34,150 bases of DNA from Dehalococcoidia bacterium (GTDB taxonomy: Bacteria; Chloroflexota; Dehalococcoidia; GIF9; AB-539-J10): assembly GCA_004377135.1 (NCBI GenBank), contig SOHS01000160.1, forward strand, positions 1 through 34,150. Direction: 5' to 3'. The notes beneath the pieces were generated by a model that saw only the letters and a program-made list of their open reading frames with translations, was not told the origin of the DNA and made no database searches. Position numbers and translations under genes: made by a program. Numbering within the stretch: position 1 is the stretch's first letter; each line of letters begins with the position of its first letter. Below are positions 7,827 to 14,980 of this stretch, piece by piece.

Positions 7827-8834
7827 ATGGAAAATAAGAACCCGAAGAAGATGCGTACAATCACTCTTGAAGAGCATTATGCAACCCCGGCTTTCATGGA
7901 AGCCTCAAAACACCGTCTGAGGGACCAGGCGAAAAAGTTATCAGACCGAGGTCCGGGACCAACGCTCATTGATAGACTATGTGATCTTGGTGATTTAAGG
8001 ATCGAAGAGATGGATGCCGCAGGTATTGATATGCAGGTTTTGTCGCTAACTTCTCCAGGTGTCCAGCAGATGGAGGCGGCTGAAGCAGTGGTGATCGCCC
8101 ATGAACAAAATGATTATCTGGCAGATCGTGTGAAGTATTATCCAGAACGGTTCGTGGGATTTGCAGCTTTGCCGACTCCAGTTCCAGACCAAGCGGCCGA
8201 GGAGTTAGAACGTACAGTAAGTAAATATGGTTTCAAAGGGGCAGCCATCATGGGTCACACCCGGGGGCGCTACCTGGATGATGAATTCTTCAGGCCAATC
8301 CTAGAAAGTGCCTCCGTGCTCAAAGTTCCGATCTATATTCATCCAACACCACCTCCCCAAAAGGTCATCGAGGCCTCTTATACTGGAAATTATACGCCAA
8401 ACGTGGCAGTATTGTTATCGACCATGGCCTGGGGCTGGCATATTGAAACTGCAATACACTCCCTGCGTCTTGTCGCCAGCGGAGCATTTGACCGTTATCC
8501 AGATCTACAGATTTTGATTGGACATCTGGGTGAAGCTATTCCGTTCATGCTTTCGAGAATTGATCAAAAATTATCCAGGGAACAGACGCATCTGGAACGA
8601 TCTGCTGGAGCCTATTTCCGCGAGAACTTCTCTTACACCTTCAGTGGTTTCAATTATCTCCCAGCTTTTCTCGACCTACTACTTCAGGTCGGAGTCGACC
8701 GGATCCTATTCTCCGCGGATTATCCTTATGCGTCGATGGAGTCAGCGCGAAATTTCTTGGACCAACTCCCAGTGAGCCCTGCCGACAAAGAGCAAATCGC
8801 CCATGGTAATGCTGCGCGCCTTCTGCAGATTTAA
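7827..8834 (+). CDS. Amidohydrolase-2 family (de)carboxylase, gamma-resorcylate decarboxylase-like
   Basis: The 335-residue TIM-barrel protein has the metal ligands of the ACMSD/gamma-resorcylate decarboxylase group: E15 and H17 in TLEEHYATP, H172 in IHPTPP, H233 in IGHLGEAIPFMLSRID and D298 in LFSADYPY. The C-terminal stretch (ASGAFDRYPDLQILIGHLGE, then DRILFSADYP, then NAARLLQI) follows the order of gamma-resorcylate and 2,3-dihydroxybenzoate decarboxylases closely. Those enzymes reversibly remove CO2 from hydroxybenzoates using a divalent metal. Which acid is used here is not visible. AGGAG precedes the ATG. It converges with the aldehyde oxidoreductase gene in the same element. Confidence 0.8.
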   Translation: MENKNPKKMRTITLEEHYATPAFMEASKHRLRDQAKKLSDRGPGPTLIDRLCDLGDLRIEEMDAAGIDMQVLSLTSPGVQQMEAAEAVVIAHEQNDYLADRVKYYPERFVGFAALPTPVPDQAAEELERTVSKYGFKGAAIMGHTRGRYLDDEFFRPILESASVLKVPIYIHPTPPPQKVIEASYTGNYTPNVAVLLSTMAWGWHIETAIHSLRLVASGAFDRYPDLQILIGHLGEAIPFMLSRIDQKLSREQTHLERSAGAYFRENFSYTFSGFNYLPAFLDLLLQVGVDRILFSADYPYASMESARNFLDQLPVSPADKEQIAHGNAARLLQI

Positions 8835-8933
8835 ATCAGATAGCTCATAAACTCTGTAAAATGGATAATTAGATAACATCTGTTGAGTTAATCGGACAAT
8901 AAGGTCATACGTACTTATTCATATTTGCAAATG

Positions 8934-10739
8934 TTATTTGTTGATGCCGAGTTTGTCCAGAAGTGAATTATCAGGATTACCGGTTGATAAGTCCCAACCC
9001 AAAGCGCGGTAGTAATCATCCTTCAGCTTCTCCAGGGGAACCACTTCTCCTTTGGTTGGGCCGTCGGGCTTGGGTTCATTTAATAATCTTCCTGGCAGCG
9101 TGTCGTCTTCTCGTGTAATGCCTTCACGCATATTGAATAGCCGTTCCCGACATATAATTCTCATACCTGCTTCTTTCAGATCATCAAATGCCCAAGCTTC
9201 TCCAAATAAGGATGAGACATTCTTATCTACGGAGCCAAATACCTGCCGCCCAAATACACAGCATGGAATGGAATCTGCGATCATCTGGCCAATAGCCATA
9301 TTCTTTACCTGCTCCCCTTTGCCTTCTAATTGCAGTCTTGTTCCATCATGGATTTCCACTCTAGCCACCACTCCGTAACCATGATGGCATCCTCCCCGAT
9401 TGTTAATCGCAAATTGTAGGGCTTGGCCGTTGGCACCCCGGCACTCATAGCCACCAAGCTCCAGACCTTTAGCCTGTATGGCAAATGACTCAGACCCTTT
9501 AATTTCTTGTGATGCTCTTCTCACCCCTTCTGATAGCAGCAAGCCGAACCCCTCTTGACTCACTATTTTCTTCAGCATCGCAATCATCGCTTTATCGTCG
9601 CCAAACCGAAGCTCAATGCCATCGGTGTCTGTTGTCCCTATAAGCCCCTTTTCAAAGCATTCCATGGCAAAGCCAATACTTGATCCGGCTGACATGGTGT
9701 CAATACCATTTTCATCACATATCTGGTTCGCAGCAATAATAGCATCCAGTTTGTCAACCCCACAACTCGGGCCAAAGGCATAAATTGTCTCGTACTCAGG
9801 GCCATCACAGTGTGCGCCCTGATAAGGCCCTTTTTCGACCTCCATATATAGAGAACAAGGTGTAGGACAAAAGGGACCACAAGGCTTGTTCTGCCAGGTC
9901 CACTCTTTCTCATGAGAGGGGAAGCTCAGCCTCTCGGCACCTTCAAATGTTCCTCCTTGCCAGTTTCGTGTAGGCAGCAGCCCCAGCTTATTTAGTGTAT
10001 CAACGCTCATGCGTGTACCGTAGCGGCGCCACAAAGTTGCCCATTGTTCGTTTTCCTTTACTCTACTCAAGATATCCTTTCTTATCTTTTCAAATCCGTC
10101 CCTGTCACCAACTTCTATCTTTCCATCTCCATAGATCACTATCCCCTTAAGCTTTTTAGACCCCATAACACAGCCTGAACCCCCTCTGCCAAAAGCACGA
10201 TAGACAGGACCATCAACCATGATAGCCGCGTATCTAAGCAACCTTTCTCCGGCCGGACCAATTGCCATTGTGGCTGCCTTCCTTGCCGATAAGCCTCCCA
10301 GCATTACTCGCTGTGCTTCACCGGATTCCATACCCCACAAAGGGGTGGCGTCCTTGAACTCAACCTTCTGGTTATTTATCTCAAGATAAGTCGGAGAATC
10401 AGCAATGCCGGCAACGTCAATGGCCCATAAACCAGCCTTTCTCATTTGATGTCCAATCGTGCCGCTGGACATTGCATATAAATAGATGCCAGTCAGTGGC
10501 GACTTGGTATTAATAACTGTCTTGGAAGAATAGGACAAATTTGTACCGTTTGATGGGCCAGCAGTAAATATAAGGTGATTCTTCTCACCTAAAGGGTCAA
10601 TCCGCGGGGGTACTGAGTTGTATAAAAGATAGGCTCCCAGACCTCTACCCCCTATATACTGGTTAATTATCCTATCTGGGATCTCTTCGACTCGGTAAGA
10701 CCTGTTCGACAGGTCTATCCTCAGTATCTGGTTTGCCAT
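8934..10739 (-). CDS. Aldehyde ferredoxin oxidoreductase (tungsten enzyme)
   Basis: The 601-residue protein (family length about 600-620) has the N-terminal tungstopterin domain: RIDLSNRSYRVEEIP, YIGGRGLGAYLLY, GPSNGT...SSKTVINTKSPLTG, GRGGSGCVMGSKKLKGI. The [4Fe-4S] motif CGPFCPTPC follows near residue 290, with a later Cys in the CCVFGRQ segment. By family it oxidises aldehydes to carboxylates with ferredoxin, or runs in reverse. The upstream ATG at 10793 is possible, but AAAGGAG sits 7 bases before MANQILRID, so I place the start at 10739. Substrate is unknown; several AOR paralogs are typical of strict anaerobes. Its place in the element beside a decarboxylase suggests aromatic or small-acid metabolism, which is inference. 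Confidence 0.88.
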   Translation of the reverse strand: MANQILRIDLSNRSYRVEEIPDRIINQYIGGRGLGAYLLYNSVPPRIDPLGEKNHLIFTAGPSNGTNLSYSSKTVINTKSPLTGIYLYAMSSGTIGHQMRKAGLWAIDVAGIADSPTYLEINNQKVEFKDATPLWGMESGEAQRVMLGGLSARKAATMAIGPAGERLLRYAAIMVDGPVYRAFGRGGSGCVMGSKKLKGIVIYGDGKIEVGDRDGFEKIRKDILSRVKENEQWATLWRRYGTRMSVDTLNKLGLLPTRNWQGGTFEGAERLSFPSHEKEWTWQNKPCGPFCPTPCSLYMEVEKGPYQGAHCDGPEYETIYAFGPSCGVDKLDAIIAANQICDENGIDTMSAGSSIGFAMECFEKGLIGTTDTDGIELRFGDDKAMIAMLKKIVSQEGFGLLLSEGVRRASQEIKGSESFAIQAKGLELGGYECRGANGQALQFAINNRGGCHHGYGVVARVEIHDGTRLQLEGKGEQVKNMAIGQMIADSIPCCVFGRQVFGSVDKNVSSLFGEAWAFDDLKEAGMRIICRERLFNMREGITREDDTLPGRLLNEPKPDGPTKGEVVPLEKLKDDYYRALGWDLSTGNPDNSLLDKLGINK

Positions 10740-11071
10740 ACATTTGCTCCTTTCGTCATCAAGCGTCTCGTTGAACTTGGCTATCCAGGGCATGATTTCC
10801 TATTTTGAGTCAAGGTAGTCAACGGCCTCGAAGCAGGCGCGTGATGCCTTCACTCACCAGGTACATATAAATGCAATCACTAATCTCCTGGTCTCTGACA
10901 GAATGGCTTATGAAAACATCATGACTCGCGAATCTATAAATACCATAGTGCGGACACAAAGTCAAAGAACAGGGACTTTAATATAGGAGAGAAGCGACAC
11001 CAGGGACACTTTTTTAGCCTCTGGATGCTACTTGCCTCTTTGAATCTTCCCTGTGAAGAACCGCGGGTCAA

Positions 11072-11421
11072 GATAAATTAGGAATACTACTAAAAGACGA
11101 TGATTTGATATTCAGCACACTGGAAGGCAAGCCATTGCGCCATAACACGGTAAGCAGAGCGTGGATTATGCTGGCCGCTCGTGCTGGCCTAAAGGTTATC
11201 AGGCTTCACGATGCAAGGCATACCCATGCTAGTTTAATGCTCAAGCAAGGAGTACACCCCAAAATAGTGCAGGAGCGGCTAGGTCATGCTTCAATAAAAA
11301 TAATCTCGCTACATATTCCCATGTAGCACCCGGCCTTCAAGAAGCCGCTGCGGAGAGTTTTGCTAAACTGGTGTCGCCAAAGTATAATGGGGAAGCCGAA
11401 CCTGTTCAAGAGCATTATTAG
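11072..11421 (+). pseudogene. Tyrosine recombinase C-terminal fragment, frameshifted
   Basis: The reading from DKLGILLKDDDLIF through RLHDARHTHASLML, GVHPKIVQERLGHASI is the catalytic domain of a phage-type integrase (HxxR and LGH motifs). The frame then breaks at about 11302-11305. One base added back gives TLATYSHVAPGLQEAAAESF, with the nucleophile Tyr, ending at the TAG at 11419-11421. The N-terminal two thirds, including the first catalytic Arg, are missing. The gene is therefore dead twice over. Its stop codon lies in the arm repeat, 55 bases before the tRNA-Ser core, the expected place for the integrase of this element. Confidence 0.85.
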
Positions 11422-11437
11422 CAAATTATTAGCAAAA
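11416..11437 (+). repeat. Arm-type repeat, right copy
   Basis: It is identical over 22 bp to 5773-5794 and contains the stop codon of the integrase remnant. It lies 39 bases from the tRNA-Ser core repeat. Confidence 0.6.
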
Positions 11438-11476
11438 ATGCTTTATGTAAGGGCTTGGCGGCAAAAATTAGCTTTG

Positions 11477-11515
11477 GGAGAGGTGACCGAGTGGTTTATG
11501 GTGCCGCTCTCGAAA
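11477..11515 (+). repeat. attR core inside tRNA-Ser(CGA)
   Basis: This is the second copy of the 39-bp perfect direct repeat, here within the complete tRNA gene. It ends at the anticodon loop; the next bases AGCGG complete the stem only in this copy. Confidence 0.9.
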
Positions 11516-11561
11516 AGCGGTGGGCAGAAATGCCTCGTGGGTTCGAATCCCACCCTCTCCG
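11477..11561 (+). tRNA. tRNA-Ser(CGA)
   Basis: Acceptor GGAGAGG/CCTCTCC, anticodon stem CCGCT/AGCGG around loop CTCGAAA (anticodon CGA), a long variable arm and T-arm GTGGG TTCGAAT CCCAC identify a complete serine tRNA. CCA is not encoded. The first 39 bases are the element's attR core, so its 5' part and upstream region come from the element. Confidence 0.95.
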
Positions 11562-11562
11562 C

Positions 11563-11651
<89 letters not shown>

Positions 11652-11947
11652 TTAACGGCGCTGAATCAGAAGGAGGATTTAGAACCGGATTCCTTAGATT
11701 TGGATATTAGCATTTGGGGCTTCTTTGCTATACCTCATGCCGCATAGTGATACCAGGATTATTCCACTATCCTGGGAAGAAGGCAATGCGTTGCTTAGTT
11801 ATGGCAACCACAAAAGAGTTGCAAAAGGTTATGATTTTATATAGGCTTACTTGGTTAAGGGATAGTATTTTGATCATGATGGCAAACCTTGTGAATTTAC
11901 TTGCTGGTTCTTGAAAATCTAGGACTACCTTGGTGAAGTAACTAACA

Positions 11948-13252
11948 ATGAAAAATGCTAAGGAAGTTAAGAAATCTGCCGGCTCAGCTAGTTCTGATTT
12001 ACTTCTATCTGATCAGGGCAGCAAGGCTGAGAAATATTATCATGACCTTGTAGCTTTGAGTCGAGTCTCGGCGGCAATCAGTGGTCTACTGGACTTGGAT
12101 GCTATTCTTAATATTGGCTTAGATAATGTGCTTAACATCATGAACGGGACCGTTGGAGGAATAATGCTCCTGGATGAACCTAGTCAGACATTATCCTACC
12201 AAGTCTATCACGGTCTGTCTGATACGTATGCTGAAGAAATGCGTCTAAAAGTTGCCGAGGGAATTGCCGGAAAAGTAGCTCAAAGCGGCAGGGCAATACT
12301 AGTGGAGGACATTTCCTCAGAATCAAATGCCGCTCGGATTGACCTGATAAGTTCAGAAGGTTTAAAGGCATTCATAAGCGTCCCCCTCCGAGCGAAAGAC
12401 AATGTTCTAGGGGTGATGAATGTTGCTAGCCATATGTCGCATCGCTTTACCAAAGAAGATGTGCATCTCCTGCACTCGATTGGGGATCAACTTGGCACAG
12501 CCATTGAGCAGGCAAGACTTCATGAGAGGCTTAGGAAGGCACGGGAACGATTACGCAAACTTGCACGACAGAACCTTGTGGCAGAGGAGGAGGAACGGAG
12601 GAGAATTGCTCGTGAGCTACATGATGAGACCAGTCAATCTCTCTCCGGGATAGCACTTCAGCTAGAAGCGCTGTTGGAAATGTCCTCGAAGTCTGGTAAT
12701 CAAGATGCTGAATTAATTGCTGGACTGAAGAAAGTCCAATCGCTGACAGTGCAGGTACATAAAGAAGTAAGTAGGGTAATTTCCAATCTCCACCCTGCTG
12801 TATTGGATACGCTGGGGTTAGTCGCTGCTGTTCGCCAGCATGCCCACAGTAGGCTTCAGCCCTTGAACATTAACGTAACAATGGAGGTTAGAGGGACTGA
12901 GATTAGGTTTCCTCCTGATGTAGAAGCTGCTATTTTCCGCGTTGTCCAGGGAGCCATTGGCAATATTGTCAAGCATTCTAAAGCAAAGAATGCTTCCATA
13001 GTGCTGGTGTATCAACCAGATGAGTTCTCGCTACGTATTAGCGATGATGGGCAAGGATTTGATGTTTCCAAACTCACCGATGTAGAGGAAAGTGGGCGAG
13101 GCCGTGGATTATTCAGTATGAGAGAGAGGATCGGCTTCCTTGGCGGCACCAGCGGTGTTGAGTCTAAGATTGGAGCAGGAACTACGCTTTGGGCTAAAGT
13201 TCCAATAGGTCAAGACATTATATATGACGAAAATAAGGGTACTGGTGACTGA
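11948..13252 (+). CDS. GAF-domain sensor histidine kinase (HisKA_3, NarX/DesK type)
   Basis: The 434-residue soluble kinase has no membrane segment. Residues about 38-195 form a GAF sensor domain (LSRVSAAISGLLDLDAILNI ... GIAGKVAQSGRAILVEDI ... FISVPLRAKDNVLGVMNVAS). A coiled linker follows. The HisKA_3 phosphoacceptor site is ERRRIARELHDETSQSLSG with H225. The ATPase domain has the G boxes ISDDGQGFDV and GRGRGLFSMRERIGFLGG. It phosphorylates the regulator encoded next, whose start lies 29 bases inside this gene. The ligand of the GAF domain is unknown; cytosolic GAF kinases often sense redox state or small molecules. The pair sits just upstream of the FdhA-like/Nuo-like/MetFV genes, which are plausible targets. 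Confidence 0.9.
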   Translation: MKNAKEVKKSAGSASSDLLLSDQGSKAEKYYHDLVALSRVSAAISGLLDLDAILNIGLDNVLNIMNGTVGGIMLLDEPSQTLSYQVYHGLSDTYAEEMRLKVAEGIAGKVAQSGRAILVEDISSESNAARIDLISSEGLKAFISVPLRAKDNVLGVMNVASHMSHRFTKEDVHLLHSIGDQLGTAIEQARLHERLRKARERLRKLARQNLVAEEEERRRIARELHDETSQSLSGIALQLEALLEMSSKSGNQDAELIAGLKKVQSLTVQVHKEVSRVISNLHPAVLDTLGLVAAVRQHAHSRLQPLNINVTMEVRGTEIRFPPDVEAAIFRVVQGAIGNIVKHSKAKNASIVLVYQPDEFSLRISDDGQGFDVSKLTDVEESGRGRGLFSMRERIGFLGGTSGVESKIGAGTTLWAKVPIGQDIIYDENKGTGD

Positions 13253-13877
13253 CGACCATGCCATCATACGCGATGGTATTTGTGCCTTGCTTTCTCTCAC
13301 CGGGGATATAGAAGCAGTAGGTGTGGCCGCCAATGGAAAGGAAGCATTAGAAATGGTCAGGGAGCTTACGCCTGATGTGGTACTCATGGATATCGCTATG
13401 CCTATTATGGGCGGGGTGGAGGCTATAAGAAGGATACGTAAGGAATTTCCCAAGGTAAAAGTATTGGCGCTGACCCAATATGATGACAAAGCTTATGTAT
13501 TCCCAGTGATTGAAGCTGGAGCCTCTGGCTTCATCAGTAAGACAGCAGCATCTTCGGAACTTACCGCTGGTATCCGCTCCGTTCATCGGGGGGATTCCTT
13601 CCTGTCTCCTTCCGTAGCGAGGTTTTTAGTCGAGGATTATCAACAAATAGCCAGTATGAAAGGAAGTCAGGATCCCTACGAGCAGCTAACGAATCGGGAA
13701 AGAGAAGTGCTTAAACTGGTGGCGGAGGGACATACTACCCAAGAAATAGCGGCTATGTTAGTGCTTAGCCCAAAAACAGTGGAGAGGCATAAGACCAATC
13801 TTATGAGCAAGCTTGATATCCACAATCGTACTGAGCTGGTTAAATATGCCCTGCGCAAGGGCATTATCACCGTCTGA
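13224..13877 (+). CDS. NarL/LuxR-family response regulator
   Basis: The 217-residue protein has a receiver domain (VLVTDDHAIIRDG, phosphoacceptor D56 in VVLMDIAMP, Lys in FISKTAASS). The C-terminal LuxR-type helix-turn-helix reads LTNREREVLKLVAEGHTTQEIAAML then SPKTVERHKTNLMSKLDIHNRTELV. It binds DNA as a dimer after phosphorylation, by family. The ATG overlaps the end of the kinase gene by 29 bases in another frame, so the two are co-translated. It is the cognate partner of the kinase. Confidence 0.92.
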   Translation: MTKIRVLVTDDHAIIRDGICALLSLTGDIEAVGVAANGKEALEMVRELTPDVVLMDIAMPIMGGVEAIRRIRKEFPKVKVLALTQYDDKAYVFPVIEAGASGFISKTAASSELTAGIRSVHRGDSFLSPSVARFLVEDYQQIASMKGSQDPYEQLTNREREVLKLVAEGHTTQEIAAMLVLSPKTVERHKTNLMSKLDIHNRTELVKYALRKGIITV

Positions 13878-14098
13878 GATTATTACCTCGTAGTCTTCGC
13901 GATACTACTTATTTCCCATACCCCACTAATGGGAAGCGTTATCCACATAAATGAGCGATTAACTGTAGAAAATTGCGGTGATATTTCCCTACCTTCTGGG
14001 GTAAACACCTCTATTCCTTCAGTAGACTGGTTATTATAATTTGTAGTAGCAGGCTAAAATAAGCTTCTAAAAACGTGTAGTTGGCAAGGGGGTGCAAG

Positions 14099-14926
14099 AT
14101 GGAAAAGAACGCTAAAATTCTGCTGGTGGATGATGAGTCAGAGTTCATCGAGGATATGCGAGCTAAATTACTGGCAAAAGGTTGGCAGGTGTTTACCGCT
14201 GGTAATAGATTACAGGCAGAAGAGATAGCGCATCACGAAAAACCTGACCTGATTATTTTAGGAACAATAATGCCGCGTGGAGATGCCTTTCATTTGCACC
14301 AGTGGTTAAAACAGAACCCCAATTTCAGAGAAGTGCCTCTCATTGTGGTTGATGCCCCACCGGAAAAGCGTCTGATTAAGGGGTGGCGTATGGACGAGGG
14401 CTTGAAGCTTGAAGCCGAACAATATTTAATCAAGCCAGTCGAGTCAGATTCAGTAGTGGTCTGGGCTGAGAAATTCCTGGATAAGACACTGAGGAGAATC
14501 AAGGTACTGGTGGTAGATGACCATTCTGTAGTCAGGGAAGGAATTTGCGCACTGCTGAGTCTGCAAAAAGACATGGAGGTAATAGGTGAAGCTGTTGACG
14601 GAAGAGATGCTATTGATAAAGTGCAGCGTCTCATGCCGAACGTAGCGGTGATGGATATAGTCATGCCGGTGATGAGCGGACTTGAAGCAACGAAACGAAT
14701 AACCGAGGAATACCCGGAGACAAAGATTTTGATTCTAACCCAATATGACGAAGAAGAGAACATGTTTGTTGCTAAGCAGGTAGGGGCTTACGGCTTTATT
14801 GCCAAGAGCGCTGCCAGTTCCGACCTCTTGACTGGCATAAGGACAGTAGGTGGAGGAAGATACTTCCCCCGGTCTTTTGCCTACGTGTCTGCCAACTGGC
14901 CGGAGGGTCTGGATAAAAATAAATAA
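14099..14926 (+). CDS. Tandem-receiver protein without output domain
   Basis: About 275 residues make two CheY-like domains. The first (residues 1-130) starts ILLVDDESEFIEDM and ends YLIKPVESDS. Its phosphoacceptor position is glycine (G55 in IILGTIMPRGD), so it probably cannot be phosphorylated in the normal way. The second (about 135-255) is intact: VLVVDDHSVVREGI, D186 in VAVMDIVMP, FIAKSAASS. It is very similar to the receiver of the preceding NarL-type regulator, but the LuxR DNA-binding domain is missing. A GGGGGTG ribosome site favours the ATG at 14099 over an upstream TTG at 14081. It may compete for phosphate from the same kinase or act as an intermediate. That role is inferred. Confidence 0.82.
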   Translation: MEKNAKILLVDDESEFIEDMRAKLLAKGWQVFTAGNRLQAEEIAHHEKPDLIILGTIMPRGDAFHLHQWLKQNPNFREVPLIVVDAPPEKRLIKGWRMDEGLKLEAEQYLIKPVESDSVVVWAEKFLDKTLRRIKVLVVDDHSVVREGICALLSLQKDMEVIGEAVDGRDAIDKVQRLMPNVAVMDIVMPVMSGLEATKRITEEYPETKILILTQYDEEENMFVAKQVGAYGFIAKSAASSDLLTGIRTVGGGRYFPRSFAYVSANWPEGLDKNK

Positions 14927-14980
14927 TCCCCTTCGGAAAGCCTTACCCCAACCTGCTGGGTTATGAAGGAGGATATTGGT

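Larger units (their letters stand above)
5616..11515. mobile_element. Integrated element bounded by 5' halves of tRNA-Ser(CGA)
   Basis: A 39-bp perfect direct repeat, the first 39 bases of tRNA-Ser(CGA) through the anticodon loop, occurs at 5616-5654 and 11477-11515, giving a unit of 5861 bp. The left copy keeps the promoter and then runs into unrelated sequence. The right copy continues into the complete tRNA. A 22-bp arm-like repeat lies inside each end (5773-5794, 11416-11437), and an integrase gene remnant ends exactly in the right arm. Inside are a nitrilase-family gene, a 62-codon gene, an amidohydrolase and an aldehyde ferredoxin oxidoreductase. This matches chromosome-attL-element-attR, with crossover in the anticodon half of the tRNA and the element supplying a replacement 5' half. 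Confidence 0.8.

Noticed and set aside
11714..11914. 66-codon frame after tRNA-Ser(GGA)
   Set aside because: No ribosome site, no recognisable motif; probably non-coding leader before the kinase gene.
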